Source: Nyssa sinensis
Lineage: Eukaryota > Streptophyta > Magnoliopsida > Cornales > Nyssaceae
Assembly: GCA_008638375.1 (NCBI GenBank)
Contig: CM018051.1
Coordinates: forward strand, 5,910,852-5,974,851
DNA: 64,000 nt
Reading direction: 5' to 3'
Below, in pieces: positions 35,217 through 48,630 of the stretch. The notes below the pieces were generated by a model. It was given only the letters and a program-made list of their open reading frames with translations. It did no database searches and was not told the origin of the DNA. How positions within the stretch are numbered: position 1 is the stretch's first letter; each line of letters begins with the position of its first letter. The translations under genes were made by a program, and so were the position numbers.

Positions 35217-37899
35217 ATTAGAGCTCGTGTTTTGAAAAACAAATTCATGTAATCGATCTGAAACTATTTTTTACATCTATTTATAAAGAAAAAAGAGCAC
35301 CGCTACACATAGTCGTGACTAACGTGATTGTACAATCTTGACCGGTGATGCATTTTTACGAGTGAAATAAATTAACGGTTGATATTATACAATTATGACT
35401 GCATAACATTACTTTAAAAAAATTATTATTTTCATAATTAAAAAATTATTTTTCAAAATTATTTCACTCGCATAAATGGAACTCACCTATACAAGCGAGA
35501 TGAAGAGGGGGAAAAAAATGAATGATGCTATACATAATGTTTTTTTTTCAACTCATTTTTTTATTTTTAAACACAAGATAATAAGGTGAGAATAAAAAAT
35601 AATTATGTATTGCATATCAAAAAAATGTGGAAACAACAATTTCATTTAGCAATTAATTTTGTGTCCAAATATAATGGATTAGAAACCATGATTAGAGAGA
35701 GCTTATGTTTCTCCTTTATGCAACATACAAAGTCAATGGATTATAAAAACAATATATTACCAATTGTTTGAGAATTTACATAATTAACAATTACGATAAA
35801 CTTTTTAAGACAATGTTGCTATAATCTGGAACTCCTATGATTTTGGATTTGAAATTTTATTTATTCTAATTATTTTATCTTTAGTTTTGATAATTATATT
35901 ATTATCTTTTAAATTTTTTATAATTACACCGATCTCTTATGAGATTTTTAAAATTATATAAAAGTTTCTTTCAGTATAATTTTTTTAAAAAAAAATGACA
36001 AAATTGCTCCTTTTAATTTTTTTTTTTTTGTATTTTTAAAATTTTAACCATTTTTTTAACTTTTTTTAAAGAATTTTTTTCATTTTATATAAAATTAAAT
36101 TTTAAATAGATAATTTAAATTTTTTAGTCATAGAAAATTTTAATTAATATTTATTTGAACATGAAAAAAAATAGTTAAAAAAATTGGTCAAAATTTTTAA
36201 AAAACATAAAAATGCAATATTTTATTGTCATTTTAAAAAAAAAATTATACTAGAAATATAATTTTAAAAATTTTATAAAAAATCAAAAATCTTATAAAAA
36301 GTTAATATAATTTACTCATAATTAAAATATCTTTTTTTCAGATGAATTCAAGCTTATAACAACTTTATCCAATTTTTAAATATTTTTCACTTAATTTTGT
36401 TGCCTTTTTAAACTCTCTAAGCATGCCTCGATAATGATGTTTTGTTGTCTGCAGTGGAGTTGCCACTAGCCAGTAGCCAGGCAAAGAAGAAAGATAAAGT
36501 AGCTGCACACCATAGCTTTAGTACTTCGGAGAGAGAGAGAGAGAGAGATGGGCGATGGGGTTTGGAGAAGAAAACTTTTAGGGCAGATAGATAGCCGTTA
36601 TGAATAAATAGAAATTCACTGTTTGAATTTCAAACACTCCATGGCGGACAACTTTTTATCTTTTCCTAGCAGAGCTCCATCAGACAAATAGAACGCACAT
36701 TACACACTCTGACTCTGTCCTGCCATTTAAAAAGCTCACAGCTAACACGTGTTCTTTATTGTTTTTTTGGGATTATGAGCGCATGGTCCTTGCTTTGCAA
36801 AGTAATTATCCACTAGCCCGTCCGGACGTAACGCACTTGATAAAAATAAGAATTTCAAGAGGCAATAAAAACCACCGCTGTGAATTCGACTTTTCCCAGC
36901 TGCGTGAATTTGAGATTTATTTGATCTGCAGGGCTAATGAACGATTCAGAACATCCGGAATATACCTTCTAGGAATAGCCTTTGGTTGAAGGCCCTTAAG
37001 AGGGCTCCACGTTATAAAAAAAAAGATGTAATTATCCAGTTATTTCTTAAGACTAATTTTAATAATTAAATTAAAAAATAATTATTCAATAATTTTTTGA
37101 AATTATGATTCCAAAGATCAAATTGAAAAATCATGTCATGTCTATAATATGATTATATTGAAAAAAAAAAATCTGAGAAAAGTGTAAGGAAGAAAATCCT
37201 GTTCCGATTATTTCACATTGTATAATTTTTTTTAATATCACATCACCCTTGTGTAATTCCAGTCATTATTGGATTTACATTGAAATAAATATGATTTCCA
37301 CACCATTTTTTGAAAATTGGACTGCTGTTTAATCATTTTGACCCTCAACCAGTCCAGTTTGAGTTTATTGCCCCAAGTCACATTTGCACTACCCTTAAAT
37401 TTGCATACCTCAACCATGAGTGCGTGTACAAAGAAGTGACCTCAGATAAATTACAATTTCTATGCAAAAAAATCAATCATCAATAATTGGATGCTATATA
37501 ACAACCAAGAATAGTCATTCCACCCAAAACCCATTGAAGTCCATTCTCTTTCAAACCTGCTGAAAATGGCCTCCATAGAACAATTTTCTCTTACATACAA
37601 GCAATCCTGTTATCCTTTTAAAAAAAATCCAGCAGATGATACATTTAACCCAGACTGATACAAAAGAAGGGACATGAAATTGCATAAGGTTGATCATCAA
37701 ATGAAGGGCTAATTACCAAGAAAACAAGAAAAGAGGTTGAAGAGCAGAGACCCACCACCATGCCTCTATCAATTTTCTCATTTCCATTGATTTCTACTGT
37801 ATTGTCCACAACCCGATAAAAGGGATTTGGGGCTCTTTGAGGGGTTGCGAGAATCGAGATTCATAAGCTGATCACAACCAGATTCCAATTGATAAGGAA

Positions 37900-38170
37900 T
37901 GGAATTCCAACATTTTGATGAAATACTAGAAGCTTTGCACAGAGGTCAATATGAGTGAGTTCAATTTTGAAAATTGGAAAGGTGGCTGCAAAGAATATTT
38001 TCTGGAATTTTTTGTTAAGTAGCTATTTTGGTTGTTCAACACCTATGCCTCCAGGGGAGCTAAAGCTTGACAGAGAAAAAGAATGTACACAACTCAGCTT
38101 TTCACGACAGATGGGTCAAAACAAGTTGTATAGTTGCAAAAGTTCAACAAAAGAAAAAAATTGTCATAAA
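37900..38170 (+). repeat. Second copy of the 25565-26030 repeat
   Basis: Same word order as the copy downstream of the PPR gene, without the (TA)n insertion. It lies about 270 bp beyond the stop codon of the transferase gene, antisense to it. Confidence 0.8.
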
Positions 38171-38434
38171 ATTAACTGGTAGCTATAAATAACAAAATAA
38201 CAACTTCCATGTAATTTTCATCCATACAAACAAAATTTTCCTTCTATATAACATTATAATATTGGTTGCTCAGACCATGACTCATAAATAGGAAAAAAGG
38301 ATTGAACAATCCCAAAGGGTAGTGGAAAGAGAAGAATTACCAACCAAAAGCATGCGATGCCTTTTCATTGCTTGAATGTGCTATAACATGGAACATCTGA
38401 CATCATAGGTGTTTGATTGTACCGATAAATATAA

Positions 38435-41400
38435 TCACGTAATAACTTCTGATTCAGTCAAGCCACCAATTATTACAACTGCACCAGTTCCAGAAACACA
38501 TTCATCCTCAACAAACGGAATGGTCTTCCACACTGTCAATTTCCTTGGGACATTACCCTTGCCTACAAGTATTGGAACACAAATGTTAGCATTCTTGTTT
38601 TCAGATTATTTTTGTCCAGAGAAATAAAGTCCCACCTTCACAGGCGTTATCTTTTTCCGTGCAAATTGCAGCATAATGAGAACCAGCTAATTCCAACAGC
38701 GTGAACTCCCAATTACTTGTGAGGTTTGTGGGGTCATCAGAAGACTCTACTACTATTTCAGATGCCTGGCAGTATTTGATAATGAGCCAGTGAAACAATT
38801 AAGTAAAAGATGGAGAGTGATGCATTTGTGTCATTGTGAATGACATTAAAACAAAGGAATATCTTAGCCAAAGTGAGATTATATAATAAGGAAGCAAATA
38901 AATAAATATAATATGAAGCACTCAACAGACCAGAATGAGGGAGAATGCAACCATAACATTTCAATAGCATGCCAAGGATATGCAACCAACCAAACCCACC
39001 TAAAAAATCTCACAGCTGCAAGATATACCCCCTAAATTTCAAAAACATAATAGAAATCATTATTTTTTGATTTGGGGTTGGGAGAGGGGGGGGGGGGGGG
39101 AGAGTACCAAAGTCAGACTCAACTCCTCAGTAAGTTTTCAAAACTTTTTTTTTTATGAGTAAAGCTTTCAAAACATTTCATCACTGCAAATTTATTCAAG
39201 CTTGTCCCATAATTTCTACTGTCCTATTTTCTTTCTTATTTTTAGTTTTCCCGTAATTCCTACCACCCTATTTTCTTTATTATTTTTATTTTTCTTTTCT
39301 CTCTCTTACATTTTTGGCAAACAGGGAAAAGAAAAAAAAAACAAACAGGTAAGAAGTGAAGAAAATTTTATCGATAAAAAAAATGTGAAGAGAATAGCGA
39401 AAATGTAGTAACTAAGCAAACATTTTGAGCTGAATGCTCATCTACCATTAGTTGCTATTTCTGTCTTCAAAATTGCAAAAACAAAAACGTAATAAACACA
39501 ATATGCATAAATGTGTATAGTTTGATGAGTAAATGCTGCATTCTAGATAAAAGAGCCAGAGAGGGCACAGCCAATTGACACCCCTCAGATTTACAGGAGT
39601 TGTTTTATGACCAGAGGTTCATTTAGAATTCGAAGGCAATGCATTTTAGAGTATTCACATTTTTGGTGATGGGAAGAAGCTACATGGATCCCATGGTGTG
39701 ACAGAGTATTCTTGCATGAACAAGGAAATCTCTCGTCCGAGAATTGTGGAAGTCAAGGAAAATAATGAGGCTTGCAAGGAAAGATCTTTCAATATTGGAC
39801 CTTCCTCTCCTACTTACCTTCCATTTTGCCATTGATTTCTTGCTACACGCTCTGTTCAATTTTGTTTTAATTTGCAGGATTCAAACTCAATATCACATGG
39901 GTAACTTAAATTCTAATACTAGACTCGCATCATCAACCAACTAATTGGATGCCCCCAACCCCAATGTGGCTACTTGACACAGTAGACCCAGATCACATAA
40001 TATTACAAGTACAAACTATTAACGAGTATTTTGTAATCCATTCACATTAAAGGAGTTTTGTAAAATACCTCAGAATTGAAATTCCCTGATATGGCTGCCC
40101 CATACCGGATGGTAAAGGTCTTAAAAGGTGCACCCGAAAAGCCTCTTCCCAATGCTTTGACATAGGCCTCCTGGAAGTGATTTGTCTTTATGAAACAAGG
40201 CTTGAGAAAAACAAATGTTGAGTTTAATTTTGTAAGTCAAACATGAGATATTAAGATTTTCCCTGTGTATTCTTGATTTCACATGGGGCATTCCCCAAAC
40301 TCCAATTACATTACATTGGCTCAAAACTGCAGTTGGATAAGTATATATATTATAAACAAAGTGCCAAAGGTGGTGCAACCCACATACAAAAAGTACACTA
40401 GAGCCAGGATTAGACCCCACCTATACAGCTTAAGTCTTCAAAAAAATTAACAAAAGAAAGTAAAGAATTTTGATAAATGTTCAGCCGTCCAGAAAAAGAA
40501 AAGTGTCTAGCATCACTTTCTTCAATCTAAAAACTGACAACTCTATATCCTTAAAAGTGCAGCTATTGCACTCTCACCTAATACACCAGAACAGGCAGAG
40601 GGGCACAACCTTCCAAACCTAATGGACCCTATGAGATCCTTCATTGTCACAGGCATAATCCAATACACTTTGAACAAAGAAAATAGCATAATAGCCCACA
40701 AGTCCCGTGCAAGGAAGGAGTTGATTACAAGTTTTCCCAGCCCCTTTGGACATGCAACACCAATTAGGGATGAGCTGAGCACTCTTCCCTATTATCTAGA
40801 GTCATGATGGCCTCCAAATCAACTCATCAAAAAAGAAGGAAACATTATAAGGCACTATGGCCTTCCAAATGCCTTTACAAAAGAACTCAATCCTATCACC
40901 TCAACACAAAAATATAAAAAATGAATAGACTCCAAATCTACATTGAGAGACAAGAATACATCTCAAAGCATCCTTTCTATCCCCACAAACAAAAGAACTA
41001 TAAAGAGCTTCAAAAAGGGTATTAACAAAATTTAACTCCCAGTCTTAGAAAGCACTAAAAAATCAAGGCTCCAAACAATTCCAGCCTTTAAATAAGCATT
41101 TAAATTCATCCCCACTCAACCTCGGGGAGGGAGGGAGACAGATAGAGAGAGAACATTTAGATAAGAGCATATAATTCATATGATACAATTAATGAAAATG
41201 TTATCGTTCCTTTTTCCCGATCCATATCAAAGTTCATTTTTGTCAACAAAGTAACATAAAATAGTTGATTCAAGGCAGATGTCCCATGAGGATAGAAGAG
41301 CTCCATCATCTTTTACATTGCACTTGAAGTTAATCATCATCCATGTTCCATTAAACTAAAAGAGATTCATCATCTCAAGAAAGAAATGATGTTGTTTCAC

Positions 41401-44400
41401 TTATAACTACTATTTCTTATCATGACAACCATTTCAAATAATAGCCCCATTCAGAAGGATATATTTGTAAATATAATACATATATATATATATATATAAT
41501 GAAAATGGAGCAATTCAATTCTCTCAAGACTTTAAAAGTGACACCTGTTATCTTAGTGAGACGTACTACTTTAACACTTCAGTTAGGAGAAGAAAATAAT
41601 AATTGTGAAGCACACCATGAGGAAAGAAATTTAGAATGTCTTGAACCTAATGAAAAGATTACATGGTCACATTTTCACGAAAAGATATCAATGAACAATT
41701 GAAACCTAGCTAACCTTAAGTGTCCATAATTTTATAAACTCCTGACGCTGGACTTCAGTGTCTGGGATAGAAGTTAAGAGCTCCACTTCGTGACGAGAGA
41801 AGTACCGTTGAGCAAAAGACAAGATATTGTTCTTTATTGTACGTTGTTTTTCTTCCACATCAATACCAATCTATAATTAAGAAAGTGAATAGCTTAAAGT
41901 TGATGTTAAAAAATAACAGAGGCGAAAGGAAAAATGAAAAAAAAAGAGAGAGGACAAATGTTAATAAAAGCAAGTCAATATAGTTATCAAATCAGCAGAA
42001 TAGATCTGAGCCTGATAAGGAGGATCAGGGTACCAACTAGTGAATCCACAGTGACTCCACAGGCTATCAAAGAAGAAGTGTGAGAGATGTTAAAATGCAA
42101 AGGTGGTGGCCTCCAGTCTTCATCAAGTTGCCACTCTACCTGTTAACATTCCATAAAAAAAAGTTAGGTGTACAAAATACTTATTAAGCTTAAATATAGA
42201 TTACCCAACGAATGTTTTTTTTTTTGGGTTGGGGGGGCTTCAAAAACCCGAGTTTTTTTTTTAATAGGTAAGCTTCAAAAAACATAAAATTAAGAGAAAA
42301 AACAGAAAAGGAACACAAGAAAACCAATGGCACCAGTCATCCAGAGTAAGAAAAATAAACTCACCTCAGGCTTCCCATGGATGTTCTTCCTAAACTTCAA
42401 GGATCTTGGACTAACTTGAGAATTTATCTGATCTAGTGATAAACGGATGTTGTTTAAGTAATCATATAACCTCTTTGGAAAATTTTGTTCTACATCACTA
42501 ATAAATCTAAATAATATCTACTGAAATATATTTTTGAAAAAAAAAAAAAAGGATTACAGAATCTTGACTGCTGGTTTCAGAATAAAAAGGTAGTGCATTC
42601 AAAACATTTAAAAAAAAAATCATACATTATATGGTTGTTACAAGTACAGCATTTTTTTCTCTATTGTGTATCTAACGAAGATTTAACGAGAGGTATTTTA
42701 CCATAGGGAACAAATCTTTCAAGATGACACCACCTTGACTTCTATATCTCATACTCGGGAAGAACAACCTCTAAAATGTTATTTTCAATTTTATTTTTAC
42801 CTGATTTGGTTCAAAAATAAGTTGTAGATTTCCAATGTGTTTCGAAAGTTCAGTGTTTCTATGTGAATTCCTACTGTATTAACAAAAAATGTGCATACTG
42901 ATATGTCAGAGAATTTTCTTTTACTTAACACTGGTTCAAAACAAGTTTTGCTTTATGTATCCATTAGGTCCACTTCACATGCACAACCAAGCTTTTGAAA
43001 TTTCAGTATACATATGGATATAAATAAATAAGTTCAAACAATTGTTTGGTGCAATGATAACAGTTGAGGATGTCAAGCATGAGAGCACAAGTTCAAATAT
43101 GTGAGCAACCACTCTCTACAAGTAAACCAAAGTTTAGGTTTGTATTTGGTCCAACCTTCTCAATACTCCACATTGGTAGGACCAACACGGGGTAGTGGCC
43201 TTTGTTTTTATATGCATAAACAAGAAACAACTAAATTATCAAAACGGATTAGATAATACTCCTCGAATCGCAAGATATAAATAAACAAAAACTAAAGCAT
43301 ATAATGAAATTGGATGATAATAAGAAAAATAAATAGTCTTACATCTTGCTATTGTAGTGCGAACCAAGGCACGAGCTAGGATGGCTCTTTTCTTTAGCTG
43401 GTCTCCTTGCATGCGAAAAACATTTTCTTTCTCACATGGTGACAGAAGATCGAGATATTGATTTAGGAGGGATGAACTCTTCACTTCATCAGGTAGAATA
43501 TACCAAAAATGGGTCTCCCTGAAAATTTTAAATAAAAAAATATGGTTGATATTAGTTCAGATACTAAAGTCTGGAAAACAATTATTTACATTCTATATAA
43601 TAAATAATAAATCAAAGATACATCCAAGATAAAGACAAATATGTGCAGAAGCCCTAAATGATCCTTTCAGACATATGAAAATGCCAGCAATCCTTTTATA
43701 CCCAAAATATAAACAGTTGCATGTTATACATGAACAAAATGCATATTTAAAAAATGAGAACCTCAAATTGCTAAGAAATATTATTTAGGCTGAAATCATA
43801 CATTCGGGGTGGGAGTGGTTTAGGGACCAGAGAACATGAAGAAACACAGAAATTCCTTTCATAGCAATGAATCTTCATCATAAAAGTTGTTCGGTGCAGA
43901 AATGAGAACATGAATACTCAGGTCTGTCAGTTATCTTAATTATTCCCTTGCAACAGCATAACCCAGGCACCAAAAATAAACAACTTGAGAGCAACTCAAC
44001 AACCTGTGATACAAAAAGTTAACTATGTCATCAGCCATCCAAAGAAATGGTGCCTACGTTGAACAGGAAGCATGTAGACTTTCGGTGAAAATACCCTAGA
44101 GTCTAGACAGACTCAACTATAGCACCAACAACAAAACTAAAGACATGCATATATAGAGAAAAACAAATAACACGCACATATATACATATTAACAAACAAG
44201 GCAACCATTTTTAAGTCCTTTGTTTCAATAACGTAAAGTAATGATTGTATGTGTGTGTCTCCAAGGGTGTTCCAGTTCAACACGTCAACCTCCTCTTTTT
44301 GCACCCTATTTAAGGGTTGTGTCTGGCCTCTAATTCCATTCTCCTCTTACAGCCGGTAAGATCAATTGAAGTCTGTCAACACCGAATTGGAATATTGATC

Positions 44401-45775
44401 ACCAAAGAAAACGATAACTAATCTTGATATAGGTCCCCAAAAGAAACAAGTTAAAAGAAAAAGAGATTAACTTCAATGAAGCAACGTCTTCAATATCCAC
44501 CAGTCACCAAAAAACTCAAGTGTCATGAAAGCTCATTCAAGTAATAGACATCGGATAATGTGTTTGATATCTTGAACAGAAACAACATTCAACCAAAATC
44601 AAACAACACAGCATGATCTGAATACATCAATGCAGCATTTACCAGACAAGAAATTGAGAGTAAAAGAATGAAAAGATAGACGGAAAAAAATGCATGAAGA
44701 GTTAGTCTGAATCCATTCCATAAAAAAGAAAGAAAAAAAAGAGCCAGTTTTTCATGGGAAATTAATACTATCAAGCAAAGAACAAAAATACAATGGGAGA
44801 GAAATATCCACCAAAGAGAGTCAAAGATAATAAAAAAAAAAAAGAATCAACCACCTAACGAAGACTTTCAACATGAAAACATCGCATTTTGTGAGACAAA
44901 TACAATCAGGTTTTGACTTTACCGACTCTGGGTCTGGAATTCATAATATCAACTTCTTCTCTCAAGATATTAGAGGTTTCCGTGAGCGTTGTACTCCTTT
45001 AGAAATTAGAACATTCAATGGAACTATGAATTATACCACATGAATAAGGAGATTTTAAAAACAGTAGAGCTCTGATCTCTATTTTATTTGCTCCAACAGC
45101 ATTAGAAAAAAAAATGATGCAATTAAATGAATCAAAATCCCATTGATTTCAACTTTCGAGTAACTCTACAACCTTCCTTCTTCTCATATAAGAATAAAAA
45201 TTTGTAGAAACCTCCTTCAGATTAATGGGATTTATTAATTTAAATCCCACAAGCTCATCTAAGAATTATCTTTCTATCCGCAGAGCATTTAAACCATACA
45301 CAACTATGAACACGCACGAATGCGTATATAATAGCTATCACGCGAACGAAACATCCTTCCTGAAGAGAACGAAACAGAAACGCCCCAATTACACAACTTT
45401 CCATCGATTGATAATCCATATAGGTTGATCAGTTCTGTTTCTGTTGCATTTATAAAACCTAATCTCCTAAATAATGAAATGCCAGAAGAAAGAGGAAGAA
45501 AGAGATGGTGATGGTGAAGATGGGATAGAAAGAGAGAGAAAGAGGACTCACCTGAGAGGGAAAAGAGGCTTTGGAAGGAACGGAACGGAGGAAAAATCAG
45601 AAGCTCTGTAGTGTGGTTTTGAAGAAGCTAAGATGTCTCTGGAGATGAACTGGTTCGTTCTCTCGAATCTATCGTCCCCAATAGCCCAATAAAAAGCCCA
45701 TATTAGAACAAAATGGGTATTTTGGGGGCCCATCTCTTTGTGGAAGTAATATGTGTGTTGAGGCCCATTGCACAA
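38435..45775 (-). CDS. mtPPT: Sfp-type 4'-phosphopantetheinyl transferase (mitochondrial type)
   Basis: Eight exons: 45552-45775, 43343-43518, 42365-42432, 42038-42139, 41715-41870, 40069-40170, 38636-38765, 38435-38562; all phases close. Motifs in order: ALVRTTIARY, then KNIHGKPEVEW, LHFNISHTSSL, IGIDVEE (metal-binding Asp and Glu), and FIKLWTLKEAYVKALGRGFS (catalytic W-x-x-K-E-A). The enzyme transfers the phosphopantetheine arm of CoA to a Ser of acyl carrier protein. Arabidopsis At3g11470 is remembered as mtPPT, needed for mitochondrial fatty acid synthesis. The N-terminal start is uncertain: Met codons at 45775 and 45733 are in frame, and the segment ERTNQFISRDILASSKPHYR is basic and hydroxylated, as in a targeting peptide. 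No break is visible. Introns carry a LINE remnant and a SINE. Confidence 0.92.
39074..39100 (+). other. G-run, possible G-quadruplex
   Basis: GGGG, TT, GGG, AGA and then fifteen consecutive G. It lies in transferase intron 6 on the strand opposite the transcript. A smaller G-rich patch is at 42226-42237. Confidence 0.6.
40540..41100 (-). pseudogene. LINE reverse-transcriptase C-terminal remnant
   Basis: The minus-strand translation includes RDLWAIMLFSLFKVYWIMPV, which resembles the zinc-binding region that follows the reverse transcriptase in plant LINEs (x-W-x-x-x-x-x-x-F-x-x-x-W-V-M-P). The flanking sequence is G+C-richer than the intron and carries stops. It sits in intron 5 of the transferase gene, in the same orientation as the gene. 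Confidence 0.55.
43040..43215 (+). mobile_element. Diverged tRNA-derived SINE
   Basis: A-box-like TTTGGTGCAATGATAAC, a B-box-like CACAAGTTCAAATATG about 40 bases on, and a 3' end GTAGTGGCCTTTGTTTTT. The GGTGCAATG head is that of Au-type SINEs. In intron 2 of the transferase gene, antisense. Confidence 0.5.
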
Positions 45776-46061
45776 TTGGACGGGTCCCTCGGTGTTCCTG
45801 TAGTAAGAAAGGGCCTGGAAATAGAGAACGTAATTTAAAAATAATGAAGAGAATGGGAATGTCTGATAAGGTAGCCATTTATAGTTATTGTTAATTAAAA
45901 AAATATGAAACTAACAATGAAGAGAGAAAATTCAAATAATTAGAGAACTGAATGATTGAAATATTTTTAAAAAAAGTTTCTTGCGAAATGGAGAAAATTA
46001 TACTTTTTTTGTGTTTTGAATAAAGTATAATCTTACAGACTTTTCGTGAGTTTTAAGGCCA

Positions 46062-46325
46062 ACTCCAACAATGACTCAAATTTACACCCAAATTTGAGTA
46101 AAAGTCTCATTTGAGTTTGATACTCTCTAACAGTTCATTAATAATTTTTAACTATTATAAATTTGAGTTTATGAATAGTATTTTGCAGATTTGGGTTTAA
46201 GTTTGAGTAAAAATAGATTTGACATAGGTCTAAGTTTATTGCTGGAGAAGTTTTCTTAAAGATTTTGACTCAAATTTAAATTTGAATCTGAATTTGGTTT
46301 AACGCCGAAGGTGCCCTAAGAGCAA
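46062..46325. mobile_element. AT-rich MITE copy, relative at 31640-31880
   Basis: Outer segments CAACTCCAACAATGACTCAAATTT and AATTTTGACTCAAATTTAAATTTG, with the interior TTTGGGTTTAAGTTTGAGTAAAAATAGATTTG shared with the ROPGAP intron copy. No clear target duplication. Confidence 0.6.
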
Positions 46326-47027
46326 CTCCAAGAATCTCGGCAAACCCTATCAAGACCCCACTTTGACATGCCACAAAGGAAATTTACTTATTTTATCAAA
46401 TTAATTATAATTAATATATTTTAAACAAAACATTACATGCTTTAAAATAAAAAATATGCATGTTAATAGAGAATTAAAATGATAATTTTATTTTTCAAAC
46501 ATATAACTTTATAAGATTTGTATAAAAAATATTACTATAAACATTGATTACGTAATGTAAAATGCATTTATTATTTTATTTTATACAACCGAGACGGTGG
46601 CACAGAATGCAAACTCATCCCAAATCCTAACAAGATAGAAAAAATTACCCCCTAAACCGGTCTCATTAGAGACTGGAGTGGTGAATTTCTAATAAGGTAG
46701 ATTAAATTGTCATTCCTAATTCTACCCCACTTGATTGTATATTGGGAAATGATATCATGTTTTGATTTTTTTTCAAAAATTGTAAAAAATATAAAATAAA
46801 AATCATAGTTTCAATAAAATGAGTAGGAAATAATTTTTTTTTTTTTATAATAATAACTTTTTGAGAAATAAAAGGGGCATTAAAGAAATATAAAAAATTG
46901 CCTTTTAAAGAGTTCCCCACAAGTTGAAAATTTTGAAATCACTAATATTATACTTTCCACAAGATTGTGTAGCATTACATCTCTCAAATTTTTGTACCTT
47001 GTATCCCAATAACATGGCTTATGGGAT

Positions 47028-47031
<4 letters not shown>

Positions 47032-47087
<56 letters not shown>
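47032..47087. repeat. Long (TA)n microsatellite
   Basis: About 27 uninterrupted TA units, the longest simple run in the window. It will be polymorphic and may have been collapsed or expanded in assembly. Confidence 0.97.
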
Positions 47088-47091
<4 letters not shown>

Positions 47092-48599
47092 CCACTACCA
47101 CTTGGTCTTAAACAACGAGCATCGTATAAATTTTTATGTGAACTGATTCAAGAACCAACCTAATTACATTCTGTTAATAGATAATTATCTAATTTTAAGA
47201 AAATTAAATTTTTTCTTTAACCTAATTGACAAATCATATATAGTTGATTTAGTTTATTGACTTGACTCTCTAAACATTGATATGTACGAGTAATAAGTAG
47301 TGACTCGTTGCTAAAATCCATTTGACTCTGTTACTAATGCGAAAGGTGCTTTCACGCTCAAAGTTGTTGCGCAAATTTTTGGGTTAAAAACACAGAAAAT
47401 TACAGAGTGAAAGCCTACTCCAATGCATGGCTAAAAGCACCCCCATATTTTAGTTTTTTCAAAAGTTCTCTCCTATTTGACTAGAAGAATAGCAATTGCT
47501 ACTTAGAGCTATGCCATTTATTCTCCAACAATTATAGAATTTAATGACTGAAAACAATATAATAATGTTTTAAAAATGATAGTTGGGAACAAAAAAAATT
47601 ATTATTATACAAAAACTAACATTTGAGTATTAAAGGACAAATATTAAAATATAATATTTCAATATTATAATAATATTAAAATTTAAATTTAGCATATGAT
47701 TTTTAGTATCAGATATGCTCCAAGTCAATGTTCCTGTTATTAATGAATTCTAGTGACTTGGTCCAACTCACCCAAAATCTCAGTCTTCCTTTTGTGAGCA
47801 TGTGCATATCATGTCGGCCATTCCACTTCCTACAGTATTCATCAGACCCTCCCCCGTCTCTATATATATCATATTCTAACATATCACGTTAAGAGATAAG
47901 AGTGAATATATAAATTAATGATAGATAACATTTTTCATAATATATATGTATATGCATATATATTAGAGTACACAAAATAATCGAGAATCGGATAACTGAC
48001 CTAACCCAATTTTAATGGGTTCGGGTTGGTTCGAGTCAACGTGAGTTTGGGTTATAGAATCGAAAAATCGAATTGATTTAGGTTAAAAGTTTAAGTTATT
48101 CGACCAAACTTGAAAATCAAATTCCATAATTTTTTTTTATAACTCTTTTTGTTCAAATTTTTTTGAGTGATTTTGAATGGGGTTGCATACCATTCTATAA
48201 TTTGGACGTAAAGTTGCATTTAAATTTACTCCTTGATATAATTTCATTGATGAAATCAATATAAGTTTAAATGGACTCTCCTTTTTTTCTACTTAATGGA
48301 TTTGTTGCAAAAATAAAATTCAGTCAATGAATACATTTTTTTTTCCGTCTAAATGTGATGTTTCCTTCCTATCTGCATGAGCCTGGCCTACACAAAACTG
48401 TTCAGAACAATTAGAGAGTTCACTCTCTCAGCACCAGCTGCTTGGTCTTCTCATTACCTTTTCTAACTTGACAACTTTTTTCCAGTGCAATGAAGTGATA
48501 TGACATCTGTAATCTAAACATCAGAACATGGGTTGAACCATGTGAGAACTTACACCATTAGGATATATTGTGTGGTTACAATTATATACATGAAGGTTT

Positions 48600-48630
<31 letters not shown>

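Larger units (their letters stand above)
33180..38434. other. Spacer between ROPGAP promoter and phosphopantetheinyl transferase 3' end
   Basis: 33180-33560 is the ROPGAP leader and promoter side, with a TATATTTATATATATA stretch at 33190-33206. The rest has no coding exon. It holds an LTR-like scrap (33900-34060), a complex AT microsatellite (34842-34930), a small MITE (35072-35216), an AT-rich relative of the Mutator-like MITE (35880-36310), a (GA)n run at 36530-36548 and the repeat at 37900-38170. 37540-38434 may be 3' UTR or flank of the transferase gene. Confidence 0.5.

Noticed and set aside
36759..36989. 76-codon plus-strand frame in the ROPGAP-PPT spacer
   Set aside because: No recognisable domain, no splice context and no supporting neighbours; treated as chance.
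46924..47163. Open frame containing a run of Tyr-Ile repeats
   Set aside because: It is simply translation of the (TA)n microsatellite.
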